Positions 24,404 through 33,094 are shown, numbered from the stretch's first letter. The stretch is 48,720 nucleotides of DNA from JBCCFW01 sp039029535 (GCA_039029535.1 JBCCFW010000037.1:1-48720), one strand, 5' to 3'. Notes: generated by a model from the letters alone, not told the origin. Numbers and translations are program-made.

Positions 24404-24501
24404 AGCTAGAACGTCCTAGCTGGCCGTTTGAGACATTGTCTTGTTGTCAGCGGCGAGGGCGCCGAGGCGACTGCGCTCTCAACAAGAGCTACGAATGTCT
24501 C
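24404..24501. other. Hairpins upstream of the 23640-24389 membrane protein gene
   Basis: Two inverted repeats in the 261-base gap: AGCTAG-AACGTC-CTAGCT (24404-24421), right next to the ribosome-binding site of the membrane protein gene, and a larger one in which GAGACATT (24430-24437) pairs with AATGTCTC (24494-24501) and CTTGTTG (24440-24446) with CAACAAG (24480-24486). They could be a terminator for the MORN gene plus a leader structure, or a small RNA. No T-run follows the larger hairpin on the strand of transcription. Confidence 0.5.
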
Positions 24502-24650
24502 ACTGTTGCTGTCAGACGCTACAGTGGGCTACTTGCGATGCACGCTGCAGTGGGTGGGCTAGATGTGGGCGTCGCCAGCGAAGTCCTCGGTCGTGGTGGG
24601 CTCTCGTGCGTCTGGGCTTTGCGTCGCCACTCTCGATTTGGCGCTGCCAA

Positions 24651-25379
24651 TCAGAACCAGGCTTTGCGCTTGAATTCACCGTTCTTCCAGATTCCCTTCA
24701 CGGCCATTCCGCTGCTGTAGTCAACGCCCGTGCCATGGCGCACTCCATCGCACCACTCGCCCTTGAAGGTCAGTCGGTCCTGACTGTTGCGCTCTTCTCC
24801 CTTGCCGTGCCTTCGGCCGTTTCGGTAGCTCCCGCAGTAGGAACTGCCGTCCGGATTGACGTAGGCGCCGGTTCCGTTCTTTTCACCGTTCCTGTAGTGA
24901 CCACGGTAGACGCCGCCGTCCGCGCAACTCACGGAAAAGTTGCCGTGCATCCACCCATTCTTGAACGTGCCTTCGTAGCGGTCGCCGTGAATGAGCATCG
25001 TGCCCTTGCCGTGCGTCTTGTCGTTCTTCCAGGCTCCCTCGTAGACGACGGTCTTGTCGGCACTCTCGAAGTAGCCTTGGCCGTGACGGTCCCCACGTGA
25101 GAGCTGTCCCTCGTAGTACCTTCCGTCGCGGTACCAGACCTTGCCTCGCCCGTGGCCAACACTGCCGAGTCCGAACAGGTTCTTTTGGCCTTCGTATCGG
25201 TTCACCCGCTGGTTCCATCGGTCAGCGCGACTTGGCTGGGGTTGGCGGGCATAGCCTGCAGTCCGAGTTGCTGCCGGCTCGTGGCGATAACGCTGGCTCT
25301 CTCGCTCCTCCCGTTCCTGCCGCCGCAACTGGTCCCACCGCCCGGCCTCCTGTGCTCTCTGCTCGTAGTCGTCGCTCAT
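24651..25379 (-). CDS. MORN-repeat protein
   Basis: 242 residues. The N-terminal 70 residues are charged and helical (EQRAQEAGRWDQLRRQEREE). From about residue 80 on there are at least seven MORN repeats of the form YEGxxxxGxxHGxGxxxxxDGxx: GHGRGKVWYRDGRYYEGQL, GDRHGQGYF, YEGAWKNDKTHGKGTMLIHG, YEGTFKNGWMHGNF, YRGHYRNGEKNGTGAYVNPD, YCGSYRNGRRHGKGEE, FKGEWCDGVRHGTGV. MORN repeats form an extended beta-sheet used as a scaffold or for membrane/lipid attachment. Start ATG at 25379 is preceded by GGAGGT. It lies 50 bases after the secreted protein gene (25430), probably in the same transcript. A catalytic domain is not seen, so the job is probably structural. Confidence 0.87.
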   Translation of the reverse strand: MSDDYEQRAQEAGRWDQLRRQEREERESQRYRHEPAATRTAGYARQPQPSRADRWNQRVNRYEGQKNLFGLGSVGHGRGKVWYRDGRYYEGQLSRGDRHGQGYFESADKTVVYEGAWKNDKTHGKGTMLIHGDRYEGTFKNGWMHGNFSVSCADGGVYRGHYRNGEKNGTGAYVNPDGSSYCGSYRNGRRHGKGEERNSQDRLTFKGEWCDGVRHGTGVDYSSGMAVKGIWKNGEFKRKAWF

Positions 25380-25429
25380 TGAGGACCTCCAACGGCTGGC
25401 AAGTTGCCTCTGCTGGTCGAATTCGTGGT

Positions 25430-26377
25430 CTAGGGGGTGTGCTCTGATACGTCGTCGATGCCTGCTGCCACCAGCTCCGCATCGTAGGGCGTGCTGCCGG
25501 CAAGCTCTTGGACTGGGAAGATGGCACCACTCGGGACAAGCTCGAGGTAAGCAAGCGTGGTCGGGCTCTTCCACCAGCACAGCACGGCAAAGGAGCTGCC
25601 GTCGTCGCGGACGCCCTCGTGAGTCCGAATGCCGGAGACGAGCTTCCCTAGGCTCGGAATGGTGGCTCTACGACTACCAAGCTCGCGGCCACGCCCTGGA
25701 GTCGGCGAGACGCTCCGGTCACCACTGATCGGCAGTGGGATGATGGGCACCATCACGTTGGTGTCGAGGTCGACCCGGATGCTTCGCTCGATGGCGATGG
25801 GGGTGATGGGAGCCATCACTCCGAGTTCGATGGTGTGGAGCGCGAGCGTTCCCCGTGTCCGGCTGGCCAAGGGCTCGACGGCAATGACGTGAAGCGTGTC
25901 GCCCTGGACGACGGTGCCGGCAAGGAAGCCACGCGCAAGCTCGACCGTTGCGGTCCTCTGTCCTCCGGCAAGAACGCCAGCAGTTCGAACTCGTGGATCG
26001 AGCGGGTCCTCGTTCCAAGAGATGAGCCAGTTTGCGCCATAGCCCTCGACACGAGGCAAGCCGAAGGCGTCCGTGGTCGGCAGGCTGGGCAGCCGCTGCC
26101 ACGTGCTCGTCCCAACGGCGGTCTCGAGCGTGCTGGTCGCAGGGCGTAGCCACGCGACGAGCTGGCGGCCGAGGGCTTGGTCGTGGGTCGGGTATCCGTC
26201 GCCAACCAGGTCGCCGTCCGGATTCAACGTGTTGGTGCCCGGGGTCGTCACGGGGGACCAGATGCCGTGCTCGGTCGGGATGAGCTCGACCCGGGTCCCG
26301 AAGCTGTCGGAGAGTTTCACCTCGGCCTGTGCGGCCGTGGAGACGACGAGCGTGAGCGCTGCGATGGCTCTCTTCAT
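25430..26377 (-). CDS. Secreted protein of unknown function, coupled to the XRE/TPR regulator
   Basis: 315 residues. MKRAIAALTLVVSTAAQA is a classical signal peptide with an AQA cleavage site. The mature part is beta-rich with repeated strand patterns (VGTSTWQRLPSLPTTDAFGL; ANWLISWNEDPLDPRVRTAG; DTLHVIAVEPLASRTRGTL; SFAVLCWWKSPTTLAYLEL), which look like blades of a beta-propeller, but I do not recognise a named family. The ATG at 26377 overlaps the stop codon of the regulator gene by four bases (ATGA), so the two are translated together. This pairing suggests that the regulator controls, or is informed by, the exported protein; that is inference. Confidence 0.75.
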   Translation of the reverse strand: MKRAIAALTLVVSTAAQAEVKLSDSFGTRVELIPTEHGIWSPVTTPGTNTLNPDGDLVGDGYPTHDQALGRQLVAWLRPATSTLETAVGTSTWQRLPSLPTTDAFGLPRVEGYGANWLISWNEDPLDPRVRTAGVLAGGQRTATVELARGFLAGTVVQGDTLHVIAVEPLASRTRGTLALHTIELGVMAPITPIAIERSIRVDLDTNVMVPIIPLPISGDRSVSPTPGRGRELGSRRATIPSLGKLVSGIRTHEGVRDDGSSFAVLCWWKSPTTLAYLELVPSGAIFPVQELAGSTPYDAELVAAGIDDVSEHTP

Positions 26378-27552
26378 GACGAGTGCTCCCGGATGAGCTC
26401 TTCAAACTGGACCGTCGACGGCGTCGTCCCGTGGACTCGTGAGAAGTACTCGCCACAAGTCTCCAGGTGCTTCTTTGTCTCTCCGTCGTTCGCTTCGATG
26501 GAGAGCCTGAAGCGTTGGAAGGAGATCTCGAACATCTCCTCGACGTAGCCACGGCTCTTGCCGTACTCCGCCGCCTGGGTGAGAACGGCTCGCGCACCGT
26601 CGTGATCGCCAAGGAATCGTCGCAAGGCCCCGAGATGGAGTCGGAGCATCATCAGCAAGTATCCCTGCTCCGACTCTTCGGCGCTCTCGACCAGGCGTGA
26701 GAGATGCAGCTCGGCCTGGACTTCCTGATTCCGGGCCTTGATGACGAGACCCCGCAGCATCTCGACGTGGAGCTCCTTCCGGAGGTCACCGGCGTCGGTC
26801 GCGTCGAGGGCCTCGTCGAGCAGTGCCTCCGCTTCATCGAGGTCGCCGAAGCCGACCGGCTGTCCGGCCTCGGACTGGGCAACCGTCAGGACGACTCGGG
26901 TTTGGATGAGTCCCCAGCGCCGCTCGGGAGTGAGCTCGGTCGGCGCAAGGAGTAGGGCTTCCTTGGCCGAGTGGGCTGCGAGCGTGAAGAGCCCGGCCGA
27001 AGAGAACGAGTAGGCGAGGGCGGAGTAGATGCGGTGTCGCCGATGCTCCTCGACGTGACGACTCTCGGCACACTGGGCCAGTCCGATCAGGGCGCTCTCG
27101 CGGAGGCCGATTCGCTCTGCGGCAGCCCAGCGGTCGGCCCGGTACTTCACCTCGCTGGTCGGATCCTCCGAGAGTTGCTCGCCCCGAACAGCAAGGGGCA
27201 GCGCTCTGAGCCAATCACCGAGTCCGAAGGCCTCCTTGAGCTCTCGATCCACCTCGGCCAGCGTGCTCGGTACCGGTACTTCAGCAATGATGCGACCGAT
27301 GACGATGAAGTCGAGGAGCTGGAGGAGCGAGACCTTGTAGGCGGTCGAGAGCGAGAAGAGGAGGTCGGTCGTCGGCTCGAGCTCTCCGGCTTCCAGGCGT
27401 CCTAGAGAGACTTCGTCGATGCTCGCCGTGAAGGCGTGCTGATCGGTCTGGTCGGCGACGTCGGCTCGCGTGCGCTTCCCGCGAAGTCGCTTGAGTTCTC
27501 GTCCCAGGAGTGCGAGGTGAGCCTTGGCGTCCGACATCCGACTGACCCCCAT
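26374..27552 (-). CDS. XRE-family transcriptional regulator with C-terminal TPR-like domain
   Basis: 392 residues. Residues about 10-75 make a Cro/C1-type helix-turn-helix: LLGRELKRLRGKRTRADVA, then IDEVSLGRLEAGELEPTTDL and LFSLSTAYKVSLLQLLDF. The remaining 300 residues are helical with TPR-like pairs (ALIGLAQCAESRHVEEHRRH; LFTLAAHSAKEALLLAPTEL; MLRLHLGALRRFLGDHDGA), an architecture like Rgg/PlcR/RNPP regulators in which the repeat domain binds a peptide or protein. The start ATG is taken at 27552; ATG 27537 (MSDAKAHL) is equally possible, since neither has a good ribosome-binding site. Upstream is a small palindrome at 27601-27612 that may be its operator. The 3' end overlaps the secreted protein gene. 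Confidence 0.83.
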   Translation of the reverse strand: MGVSRMSDAKAHLALLGRELKRLRGKRTRADVADQTDQHAFTASIDEVSLGRLEAGELEPTTDLLFSLSTAYKVSLLQLLDFIVIGRIIAEVPVPSTLAEVDRELKEAFGLGDWLRALPLAVRGEQLSEDPTSEVKYRADRWAAAERIGLRESALIGLAQCAESRHVEEHRRHRIYSALAYSFSSAGLFTLAAHSAKEALLLAPTELTPERRWGLIQTRVVLTVAQSEAGQPVGFGDLDEAEALLDEALDATDAGDLRKELHVEMLRGLVIKARNQEVQAELHLSRLVESAEESEQGYLLMMLRLHLGALRRFLGDHDGARAVLTQAAEYGKSRGYVEEMFEISFQRFRLSIEANDGETKKHLETCGEYFSRVHGTTPSTVQFEELIREHSS

Positions 27553-27600
27553 CGCAGCTCGACCGGACCGATGGCGGGAGAGAACTGCGAGTCAGTTTGA

Positions 27601-27612
27601 GCGCATTAGCGC
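27601..27612. promoter_or_regulatory. Palindrome GCGC-ATTA-GCGC upstream of the XRE regulator
   Basis: A short inverted repeat, extended on the flanks to TTGAGCGC...GCGCAA, located about 50 bases upstream of the regulator's start codon. Cro/C1-type repressors commonly bind sites of this size close to their own promoter, so it is a candidate autoregulatory operator. It is short enough to arise by chance. Confidence 0.35.
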
Positions 27613-27699
27613 AATCTAACATCGGGACCTAGGGATTGGGGGTGCCATTCTGCGTGGCGAACGAAAGGCGAGCGACCTGTCTTGCTTCTACTTGCCAGC

Positions 27700-28572
27700 T
27701 CAGTCCCACCAGAAGGACCAGACCCTGGCGTCCTGAATCGTGGCGGCCAGTCCCTTCAGGCTCTCGGTGCCCTGGTGGACGACGTCGGGGCAGTAGAGGA
27801 ACTGCTCCTGGGCCAAGGCCAAGGCACCCTCACGTGTCTCGACCGGCTCGAGCACCGCTAGCTCGGCGATGTCCCAACTCAAGGCGACGACCTCGACACC
27901 GTGGCGCCTGGCCCAGCGTCGGAAGATCGCGGCCTGCTCGTCCGGGCGCGGACACTCGTTGAAGCCACCGAAGCGGATCCAGGCCGGTGCTTCCCACGAG
28001 CGCGGCGTCGGAATCAGCGCGATGACGACACGGTCCAGCGGCTCCATGCTGAGGACGTCGTGCGTCGACGTGATGATCTCGGACGGAGCCCCAGACCATC
28101 GTCCCGGAGGAGCGGGCGTGCGGGACGGGTCACGACGACGCGCTTCGAGCCAGGCCGAGACGTCGAGCGTCCGGGCCGAGCGGAGCAGCTCGGCGACTGG
28201 TCGTGGCTCCAGCTTCGCGAGCTCCTGCATCTCGGGGAGCTGGGCGGCATCGCCGAGAAAGACCGGCCACCGGCCCGTGCGGTCGACGAGGTCGCGCAGC
28301 ATCGCCCAGGTGGTGAGCCCGTCTTGGCCCGGCACGACCAGTCGCCAGGTCTCGCCTTCCGGATCCTGGTGGAGGAGACGCAGGTCGTCCGTGGCGATGT
28401 CAGCCTCGGTGAGCAGGCTCCGCAGCGTCTCGCCATCGACCGGCTCGACCGCCGTGCGCGGGAGCGGCTCGAGTGGCGGGAGCTCGGGGAAGCCTAGTGG
28501 GGAGCAGGCTGCTCCCAGCAGGGCCGCGACGATCGCGAGGCGCAGGCGTGCAGGCGCGTGAAGACTGAGCAT
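27700..28572 (-). CDS. Probable lipoprotein with DUF4253 domain
   Basis: 290 residues. The N-terminus LRLAIVAALLGAAC is a signal peptide with a cysteine at residue 23 in a lipobox-like setting, so the protein is probably lipid-anchored. The C-terminal 110 residues match the DUF4253 pattern: FGGFNECPRPDEQAAIFRRW, HGVEVVALSWDIAELAV, GALALAQEQFLYCPDVVHQG and the invariant aromatic end VWSFWWD. DUF4253 is often found among proteins predicted as immunity factors against polymorphic toxins, although its function is not established. The middle part (TEADIATDDLRLLHQDPEGE) belongs to the same family in longer members. ATG at 28572; divergent from the VOC gene at 28650. Confidence 0.83.
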   Translation of the reverse strand: MLSLHAPARLRLAIVAALLGAACSPLGFPELPPLEPLPRTAVEPVDGETLRSLLTEADIATDDLRLLHQDPEGETWRLVVPGQDGLTTWAMLRDLVDRTGRWPVFLGDAAQLPEMQELAKLEPRPVAELLRSARTLDVSAWLEARRRDPSRTPAPPGRWSGAPSEIITSTHDVLSMEPLDRVVIALIPTPRSWEAPAWIRFGGFNECPRPDEQAAIFRRWARRHGVEVVALSWDIAELAVLEPVETREGALALAQEQFLYCPDVVHQGTESLKGLAATIQDARVWSFWWD

Positions 28573-28649
28573 CGTCGCGATCCTAGCTCGTCATCCGGGG
28601 TGAGATGATGCGTCCGCGCCCGTCCTGAAGTGCGAGACCAGGAGCCACG

Positions 28650-29039
28650 ATGAGCAAGAACCCCTTCCAGCACGTCGACCTGCGAGTGAACGACATCGAT
28701 GTCGCGTGGGACTTCTACTCGCGGGTGTTGCCTCCCTTGGGCTTCGAGGTCGGGCACCGCGGCAAGATCTACAGCGGCTTCGAGGCCCACGGTCAGCCGC
28801 CGCAGCAGGCCTGGTTCGGCTTCACCATCGACGAGAGCCACCGACCGAACGCCACGCGCATCGCCTTCTGGGCCGAGAGCCGAGAGCGCCTCGACGCCAT
28901 CGCGGAGATCATCGTGGCGGCGGGTGGGAAGAACGTCAGCGGACCCAAGGCCATGCCCGAATACACGTCGACCTACTACGCCGTGTTCTTCGAGGACCCC
29001 TTCGGCAACTGCCTCGAGGTCTGTCACCGCGAGGACTGA
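28650..29039 (+). CDS. VOC-superfamily (glyoxalase/bleomycin-resistance-like) protein
   Basis: 129 residues, one VOC domain of two beta-alpha-beta-beta-beta modules: FQHVDLRVNDIDVAWDFYSR with FEVGHRGKIYSGF, then DAIAEIIVAAGGKNVSGP and YTSTYYAVFFEDPFGNCLEV. Metal ligands expected at these positions are visible as H (FQHVDL) and E (LEVCHRE). VOC proteins are metal-dependent lyases, dioxygenases or drug-binding proteins; the exact reaction cannot be inferred. ATG at 28650 follows CCAGGAG by five bases. A decayed paralogue lies at 23286-23580. Confidence 0.9.
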   Translation: MSKNPFQHVDLRVNDIDVAWDFYSRVLPPLGFEVGHRGKIYSGFEAHGQPPQQAWFGFTIDESHRPNATRIAFWAESRERLDAIAEIIVAAGGKNVSGPKAMPEYTSTYYAVFFEDPFGNCLEVCHRED

Positions 29040-29060
29040 GCTGGCCGCAGCGAACTGGGC

Positions 29061-29651
29061 TCAGTCGTCCGAGGCGTCGCCGGTCAGCTCGTTGTAGAGC
29101 CAGGCCCGGGCCATGGCCCAGTCGGTGCTGACGACGGTCGTGCCGACGCCGAGGTGCTCGGCGGTCTCCTGCAGGGTCATCCCGCCGATGTAGCGCAGCT
29201 CGACGATCGTGGCCTGACGCGGATCGAGCTCGGCCAGCTCTTCGAGCGCGCCGTGCAGCGCCAGGACATCGAGGTCGATCGTCTCGCCATCGCGAAGCGA
29301 CTCGGTCAGGGTGACCTGCTGCCAGTCGCCGCCGCGCTTCTCCGCGTCGCGGCTCCGGGCGTGGTCCACCAGGACGCGTCGCATGCAGCCGGCCGCCACG
29401 GCGAGGAACTGCTGACGGTGGTGCCAGTCCGGATTCTGGTCGCCGAGGAGGCGGAGCATGGCCTCGTTGACGAGCGCTGTGGGCTGGAGGACGTGGCCGA
29501 CTCGCTCGTCGCGCATGAGCCGGCGGGCGATCGAGCGGAGCTCGTCGAGCACGAGGGGGATGAGCCGCTCGTGTGCGGCACGGTCTCCCTCGCGGAGCTC
29601 CACGAGGATCCGCGTGACCTCTCCGGGCCTGCTGTCGTGTTGATCGGTCAT
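29061..29651 (-). CDS. ECF-type RNA polymerase sigma factor (TIGR02999/Sig-70_X6-like), second copy
   Basis: 196 residues with the same family signatures as the sigma factor at 6965: RVGHVLQPTALVNEAMLRL, HHRQQFLAVAAGCMRRVLV, DHARSRDAEKRGGDW in region 2 and LAELDPRQATIVELRYIGGM, LQETAEHLGVGTTVVSTDWA and MARAWLYNEL in region 4. I chose the ATG at 29651, with GAGG six bases upstream, rather than the GTG at 29657. It is divergent from the kinase gene at 29684, with only 32 bases between the start codons, so the two must share a promoter region. No anti-sigma gene is present, again suggesting control through the kinase. Confidence 0.92.
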   Translation of the reverse strand: MTDQHDSRPGEVTRILVELREGDRAAHERLIPLVLDELRSIARRLMRDERVGHVLQPTALVNEAMLRLLGDQNPDWHHRQQFLAVAAGCMRRVLVDHARSRDAEKRGGDWQQVTLTESLRDGETIDLDVLALHGALEELAELDPRQATIVELRYIGGMTLQETAEHLGVGTTVVSTDWAMARAWLYNELTGDASDD

Positions 29652-29683
29652 GCCCACCCTCGACGAGACCGTATCCTATCGAC
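29652..29683. promoter_or_regulatory. 32-bp divergent start region between sigma factor and kinase
   Basis: Only 32 bases separate the two start codons. Each promoter must therefore overlap the opposite gene, and at least one message probably has a very short or no leader. The stretch contains TATCCTATC, which could serve as a -10 element. No clear -35/-10 pair can be assigned from sequence alone. Confidence 0.5.
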
Positions 29684-32600
29684 GTGAGAGCCCAGTCCCC
29701 CGAGGAACACGCTCGAGCGCGCGCGCTCTTCGAGGAGTTGCTCGCGCTGTCTCCGAGTGGGCGCGACGTCGTCCTGGCCCGACGTCGTGAAGAGGACGCC
29801 GCGCTCGTGGCTCAGGTCGAGACGCTCCTGGCCGCCCTCGAGCCGATGGGGGAGTTTCTCGATGGCGAGGCATCACCGGGGCAGCAGCACCGCGCTGCCC
29901 TGGAGGCCGAGCACGGTCGGCTCTCGCCCACCGAGTCCGACGCCCCGCGTCAGGTTGGCCCCTACCGCATCCTGCGGCTCCTCGGCTCCGGCGGCATGGG
30001 CAACGTCTACGAGGCCGAGCAGCTCAAGCCGAAACGTCGCGTGGCGCTCAAGATCCTGGCGCCCGGCCTGCTCTCCGCCGACCACGTCGTCCGCTTCGAG
30101 CGGGAAGCCGAGCTCCTCGCGCGCTTCCAACATCCAGGCATCGCCCAGGTCTTCGAGGCGGGGCTTCACGAGGACGCGACCGGCAGCGCGCTCCGCTACT
30201 TCGCCATGGAGCTCATCGACGGTCGGACTCTCACCGACTTCGCCGAGGAAGAGCAGCTCTCGCGCACGGAGCGGGTCGAGCTGATGGCGCGGGTGGCCGA
30301 CGCCGTCGCTCATGCCCACGGCCGAGGTGTCGTTCATCGCGACCTCAAGCCCGCCAACGTGCTCGTCGACGCGACCGGTCAGCCCAAGGTCCTCGACTTC
30401 GGCGTCGCGCGTCCCGTGTCGGGAGCCGAGCCGGGTGCGACCTTGCGAACGCGAGCCGGCGAGATCCTCGGCACGCTCTCGTACATGAGCCCCGAGCAGG
30501 CCTCGGGGAGCGACGAGGTGGACGAGCGAGCCGACGTCCACGCGCTCGGCGGGCTCGCGTTCGAGCTGCTCACCGGACGCCTGCCCCACGACCTGCACGG
30601 GCTCTCACTGCCCGCGGCGCTCTCGGTCGTGCGGGAGGGTGAGCCCGAGCGCCTGGCTCGTGTCGACGCCAGCTTGCGGGGCGACCTCGACGCCATCGTC
30701 ACCAAGGCGCTCGACCCCGATCCCGACCGCCGCTACGACACGGCCGCAGCGCTGGCCGAGGACCTCCGGCGGCACGTGCGACGAGAACCGATCGTTGCCC
30801 GACCGCCCAGCCCGGGCTATCGCCTGCGTCGCTTCGTGTCGCGTCATCGCCTGATGGTGGCCGCCGTGACCGCCGTCTTCGTCGCGCTGAGCATCGGCTT
30901 CGTTCGGGAGCGTGGCGCTCGACGTGAAGCCGTGCAGAACGAACGCGCCGCCCGGGTGGCCGAGTATCGGAGCTGGCTGGCGGTGGCGTCGTCGGCCTTG
31001 CGGGAAGGGGACACCGCCGCGTTTCACGAGGCGCTCGAGTCGGCGCCGGAAGAGCATCGAGGCTGGGAGTGGCGTCACCTGTGGGCGCAGCGGGACGAGA
31101 GCGTCGCGACCGTGGGCACGCCAGGCGTGCTGTGGGTCGGGCGATCCGTGGACCACGATGAGCTGTTGCTGCTGTCGCGGGATCGTGTCTGGCGTCGGGG
31201 CCTGCGAGATGGCTCGCTCCTGGACGAGCGATCGCTGGAGCCCGATGGAGTCGTGGGTCGGGGCCTGTCGAGTGGCGTCGGCTTTCTGGTGGCGGAGGGG
31301 CAGCGCCTGAGTCTCGTCGAGCCGGTGAGTGGCGAGCGCCTGTCCCTGGGAGAGTTCGATCGCTTCCACGTGGCGCACGGGGGCTTCGGAACCTGGTCGG
31401 CCGAGTCGGACCGCTTGACCGTACACGGTGAGGGTGGTCGGTCGTCGTGGACCGTGCCGGTACCAGGTGTGAGTCTGAAGGCGATCGGGCCCGGACAGCG
31501 GGCGGTCGTTTGGTCCGACCTGCCGTTGCGGAACTGGCTCGTCGTGTCCGGGCGCGATCCGATTGAGCTCCAGCCGGCCAAGTCTCACGGGGCCGTGTTC
31601 GATCCCGAGGGCCAGAGTCTCTATCTGGGCTCGGAGCAGGGAACCCGGCGACTCGACGTGAACACGGCCGAGCGGCTCCCATGGTCCGGTGAGCCGAAGG
31701 GGGAGGAGGCGGTCGTCCTCGCCTTGAGCCCCGATGGCTCGCGTCTGCTGACCGGTCGGGGGAAGGGGCGCACGACGCTCATCGACACCGCTACCGGCGA
31801 GGTGGTCGCCCGCCTGGGGCCGGGCTCCTTGATGCACCCCTGGGCGTTCAGCTCGGACGGGCGCTGGCTCGGGATGGTGGGACCTCATCAGGAAGTGTGG
31901 CTCGTGGACGCGGCGACCGGGAAGCAGGTCGGCACCGGGCGGGGCCACCGGCGGCGACCGCAAGAGCTGTTCTTTCATTCCGATGGCGAGGGCCTGACGA
32001 CGGTCGAGCTCGAGGGTGAGCTGCGGTGCTGGCGTGGTCTCGCTCACGGCGACCCCTCGCTTCTTCGTGGACACGAGAGCTACGTGACCGCGGTCGACGT
32101 CAGCCCGGACGGGAGTCGCATCGCCACCGCGGCCTGGGACGGCACGACCAGGCTGTGGGATCGCGCGACGGGCGATGCGATCGCGACCTTCGTCTCGACG
32201 TCGCCTGATGGGAGTCATGGGCAGGTCGCCTTCGGGCCGCGGGGGCGTTGGCTGCTCACCGGCCACGGGCAGGTGGTCGTGCTCATCGACCTGCGCACCG
32301 GACGTCGTGTCGAAGTCGACGCGGGGGTGGGGGAACGGGACTGGTCTCGTTGCTCGGGGTTGTGGTGGCGGCCGGATGGGCGACGCTTCGCGGTGTACCT
32401 GGGGAACCTGGGCCTTCAGCTCTTCGACCTGTCCGGCGATGAGCCACGGCCGGGGCGTCTCGTGCGCCTGCCAGGCGGCGCTCTCGCCGACGTTTCGCCC
32501 GATGGGGCGCGGGTGGCCTGGAGCCAGCGAGCTCGGGAGCGCGCCCAGTCGGTGCTTCGTTGGAACAGCCTCGAGGACCAGGCCGACGGGCCCGGCAAGC

Positions 32601-33094
32601 TCTGGTCGCCGCCCGCGCGACGTCTCGGCTTCCTCGCAGACGGGCGGCTCTGGGTCGTCGACGACGACTGGGTGATCGCCGTGGCGGCGCCGGAGGCGGA
32701 CGAGGCCGAGCTCCGTCTCGTTGGCCACACGGCCGTCGTCTACGCCGTCGTGCTCAGCCCGGACGGTCGTCGGCTCGTCTCAGCCAGCCACGACGGCGTG
32801 ATCCGCACCTGGGATGCCCGCACCGGTGAGGCCCTGGCCGTCCTTCGCGGTCACGAGGACTACGTCCACGACCTGGCCCTGACGCCGGACGGGGAAGCCC
32901 TGGTCTCGGGCTCGGGCGACGGCACGTCTCGGATCTGGGATGCCGTGACTCGGGGGGAGCGCCTCGCTGCGCTCGAGCGGCGTCGTGCGGAGAAGCAGCG
33001 CTTGCGCGCCGAGGGGCGCGACGTGGCAGACCTGAGCGCGGACGACCGACGGCTCGTGGAAGACCTCGCCCTGGCGGAGGTCAGCGCCCGCTGA
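29684..33094 (+). CDS. Transmembrane Ser/Thr protein kinase with C-terminal WD40 repeats, second copy
   Basis: 1136 residues, same architecture as the protein at 7527. N-terminal helical region (RARALFEELLALSPSGRDVV), kinase domain about 93-370: LLGSGGMGNVYEAE, K123 in RVALKIL, HRDLKPANVLVD (218-229), DFGVARP, GTLSYMSPEQ. One membrane helix around 388-407 (RLMVAAVTAVFVALSIGF). The rest is beta-propeller-like with blades such as VTAVDVSPDGSRIATAAWDG and VYAVVLSPDGRRLVSASHDG, and ends in a charged helical tail (ALERRRAEKQRLRAEGRDVA). GTG start at 29684. Divergently paired with the ECF sigma factor at 29061, the probable target or partner. All catalytic kinase residues are present. Confidence 0.91.
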   Translation: MRAQSPEEHARARALFEELLALSPSGRDVVLARRREEDAALVAQVETLLAALEPMGEFLDGEASPGQQHRAALEAEHGRLSPTESDAPRQVGPYRILRLLGSGGMGNVYEAEQLKPKRRVALKILAPGLLSADHVVRFEREAELLARFQHPGIAQVFEAGLHEDATGSALRYFAMELIDGRTLTDFAEEEQLSRTERVELMARVADAVAHAHGRGVVHRDLKPANVLVDATGQPKVLDFGVARPVSGAEPGATLRTRAGEILGTLSYMSPEQASGSDEVDERADVHALGGLAFELLTGRLPHDLHGLSLPAALSVVREGEPERLARVDASLRGDLDAIVTKALDPDPDRRYDTAAALAEDLRRHVRREPIVARPPSPGYRLRRFVSRHRLMVAAVTAVFVALSIGFVRERGARREAVQNERAARVAEYRSWLAVASSALREGDTAAFHEALESAPEEHRGWEWRHLWAQRDESVATVGTPGVLWVGRSVDHDELLLLSRDRVWRRGLRDGSLLDERSLEPDGVVGRGLSSGVGFLVAEGQRLSLVEPVSGERLSLGEFDRFHVAHGGFGTWSAESDRLTVHGEGGRSSWTVPVPGVSLKAIGPGQRAVVWSDLPLRNWLVVSGRDPIELQPAKSHGAVFDPEGQSLYLGSEQGTRRLDVNTAERLPWSGEPKGEEAVVLALSPDGSRLLTGRGKGRTTLIDTATGEVVARLGPGSLMHPWAFSSDGRWLGMVGPHQEVWLVDAATGKQVGTGRGHRRRPQELFFHSDGEGLTTVELEGELRCWRGLAHGDPSLLRGHESYVTAVDVSPDGSRIATAAWDGTTRLWDRATGDAIATFVSTSPDGSHGQVAFGPRGRWLLTGHGQVVVLIDLRTGRRVEVDAGVGERDWSRCSGLWWRPDGRRFAVYLGNLGLQLFDLSGDEPRPGRLVRLPGGALADVSPDGARVAWSQRARERAQSVLRWNSLEDQADGPGKLWSPPARRLGFLADGRLWVVDDDWVIAVAAPEADEAELRLVGHTAVVYAVVLSPDGRRLVSASHDGVIRTWDARTGEALAVLRGHEDYVHDLALTPDGEALVSGSGDGTSRIWDAVTRGERLAALERRRAEKQRLRAEGRDVADLSADDRRLVEDLALAEVSAR

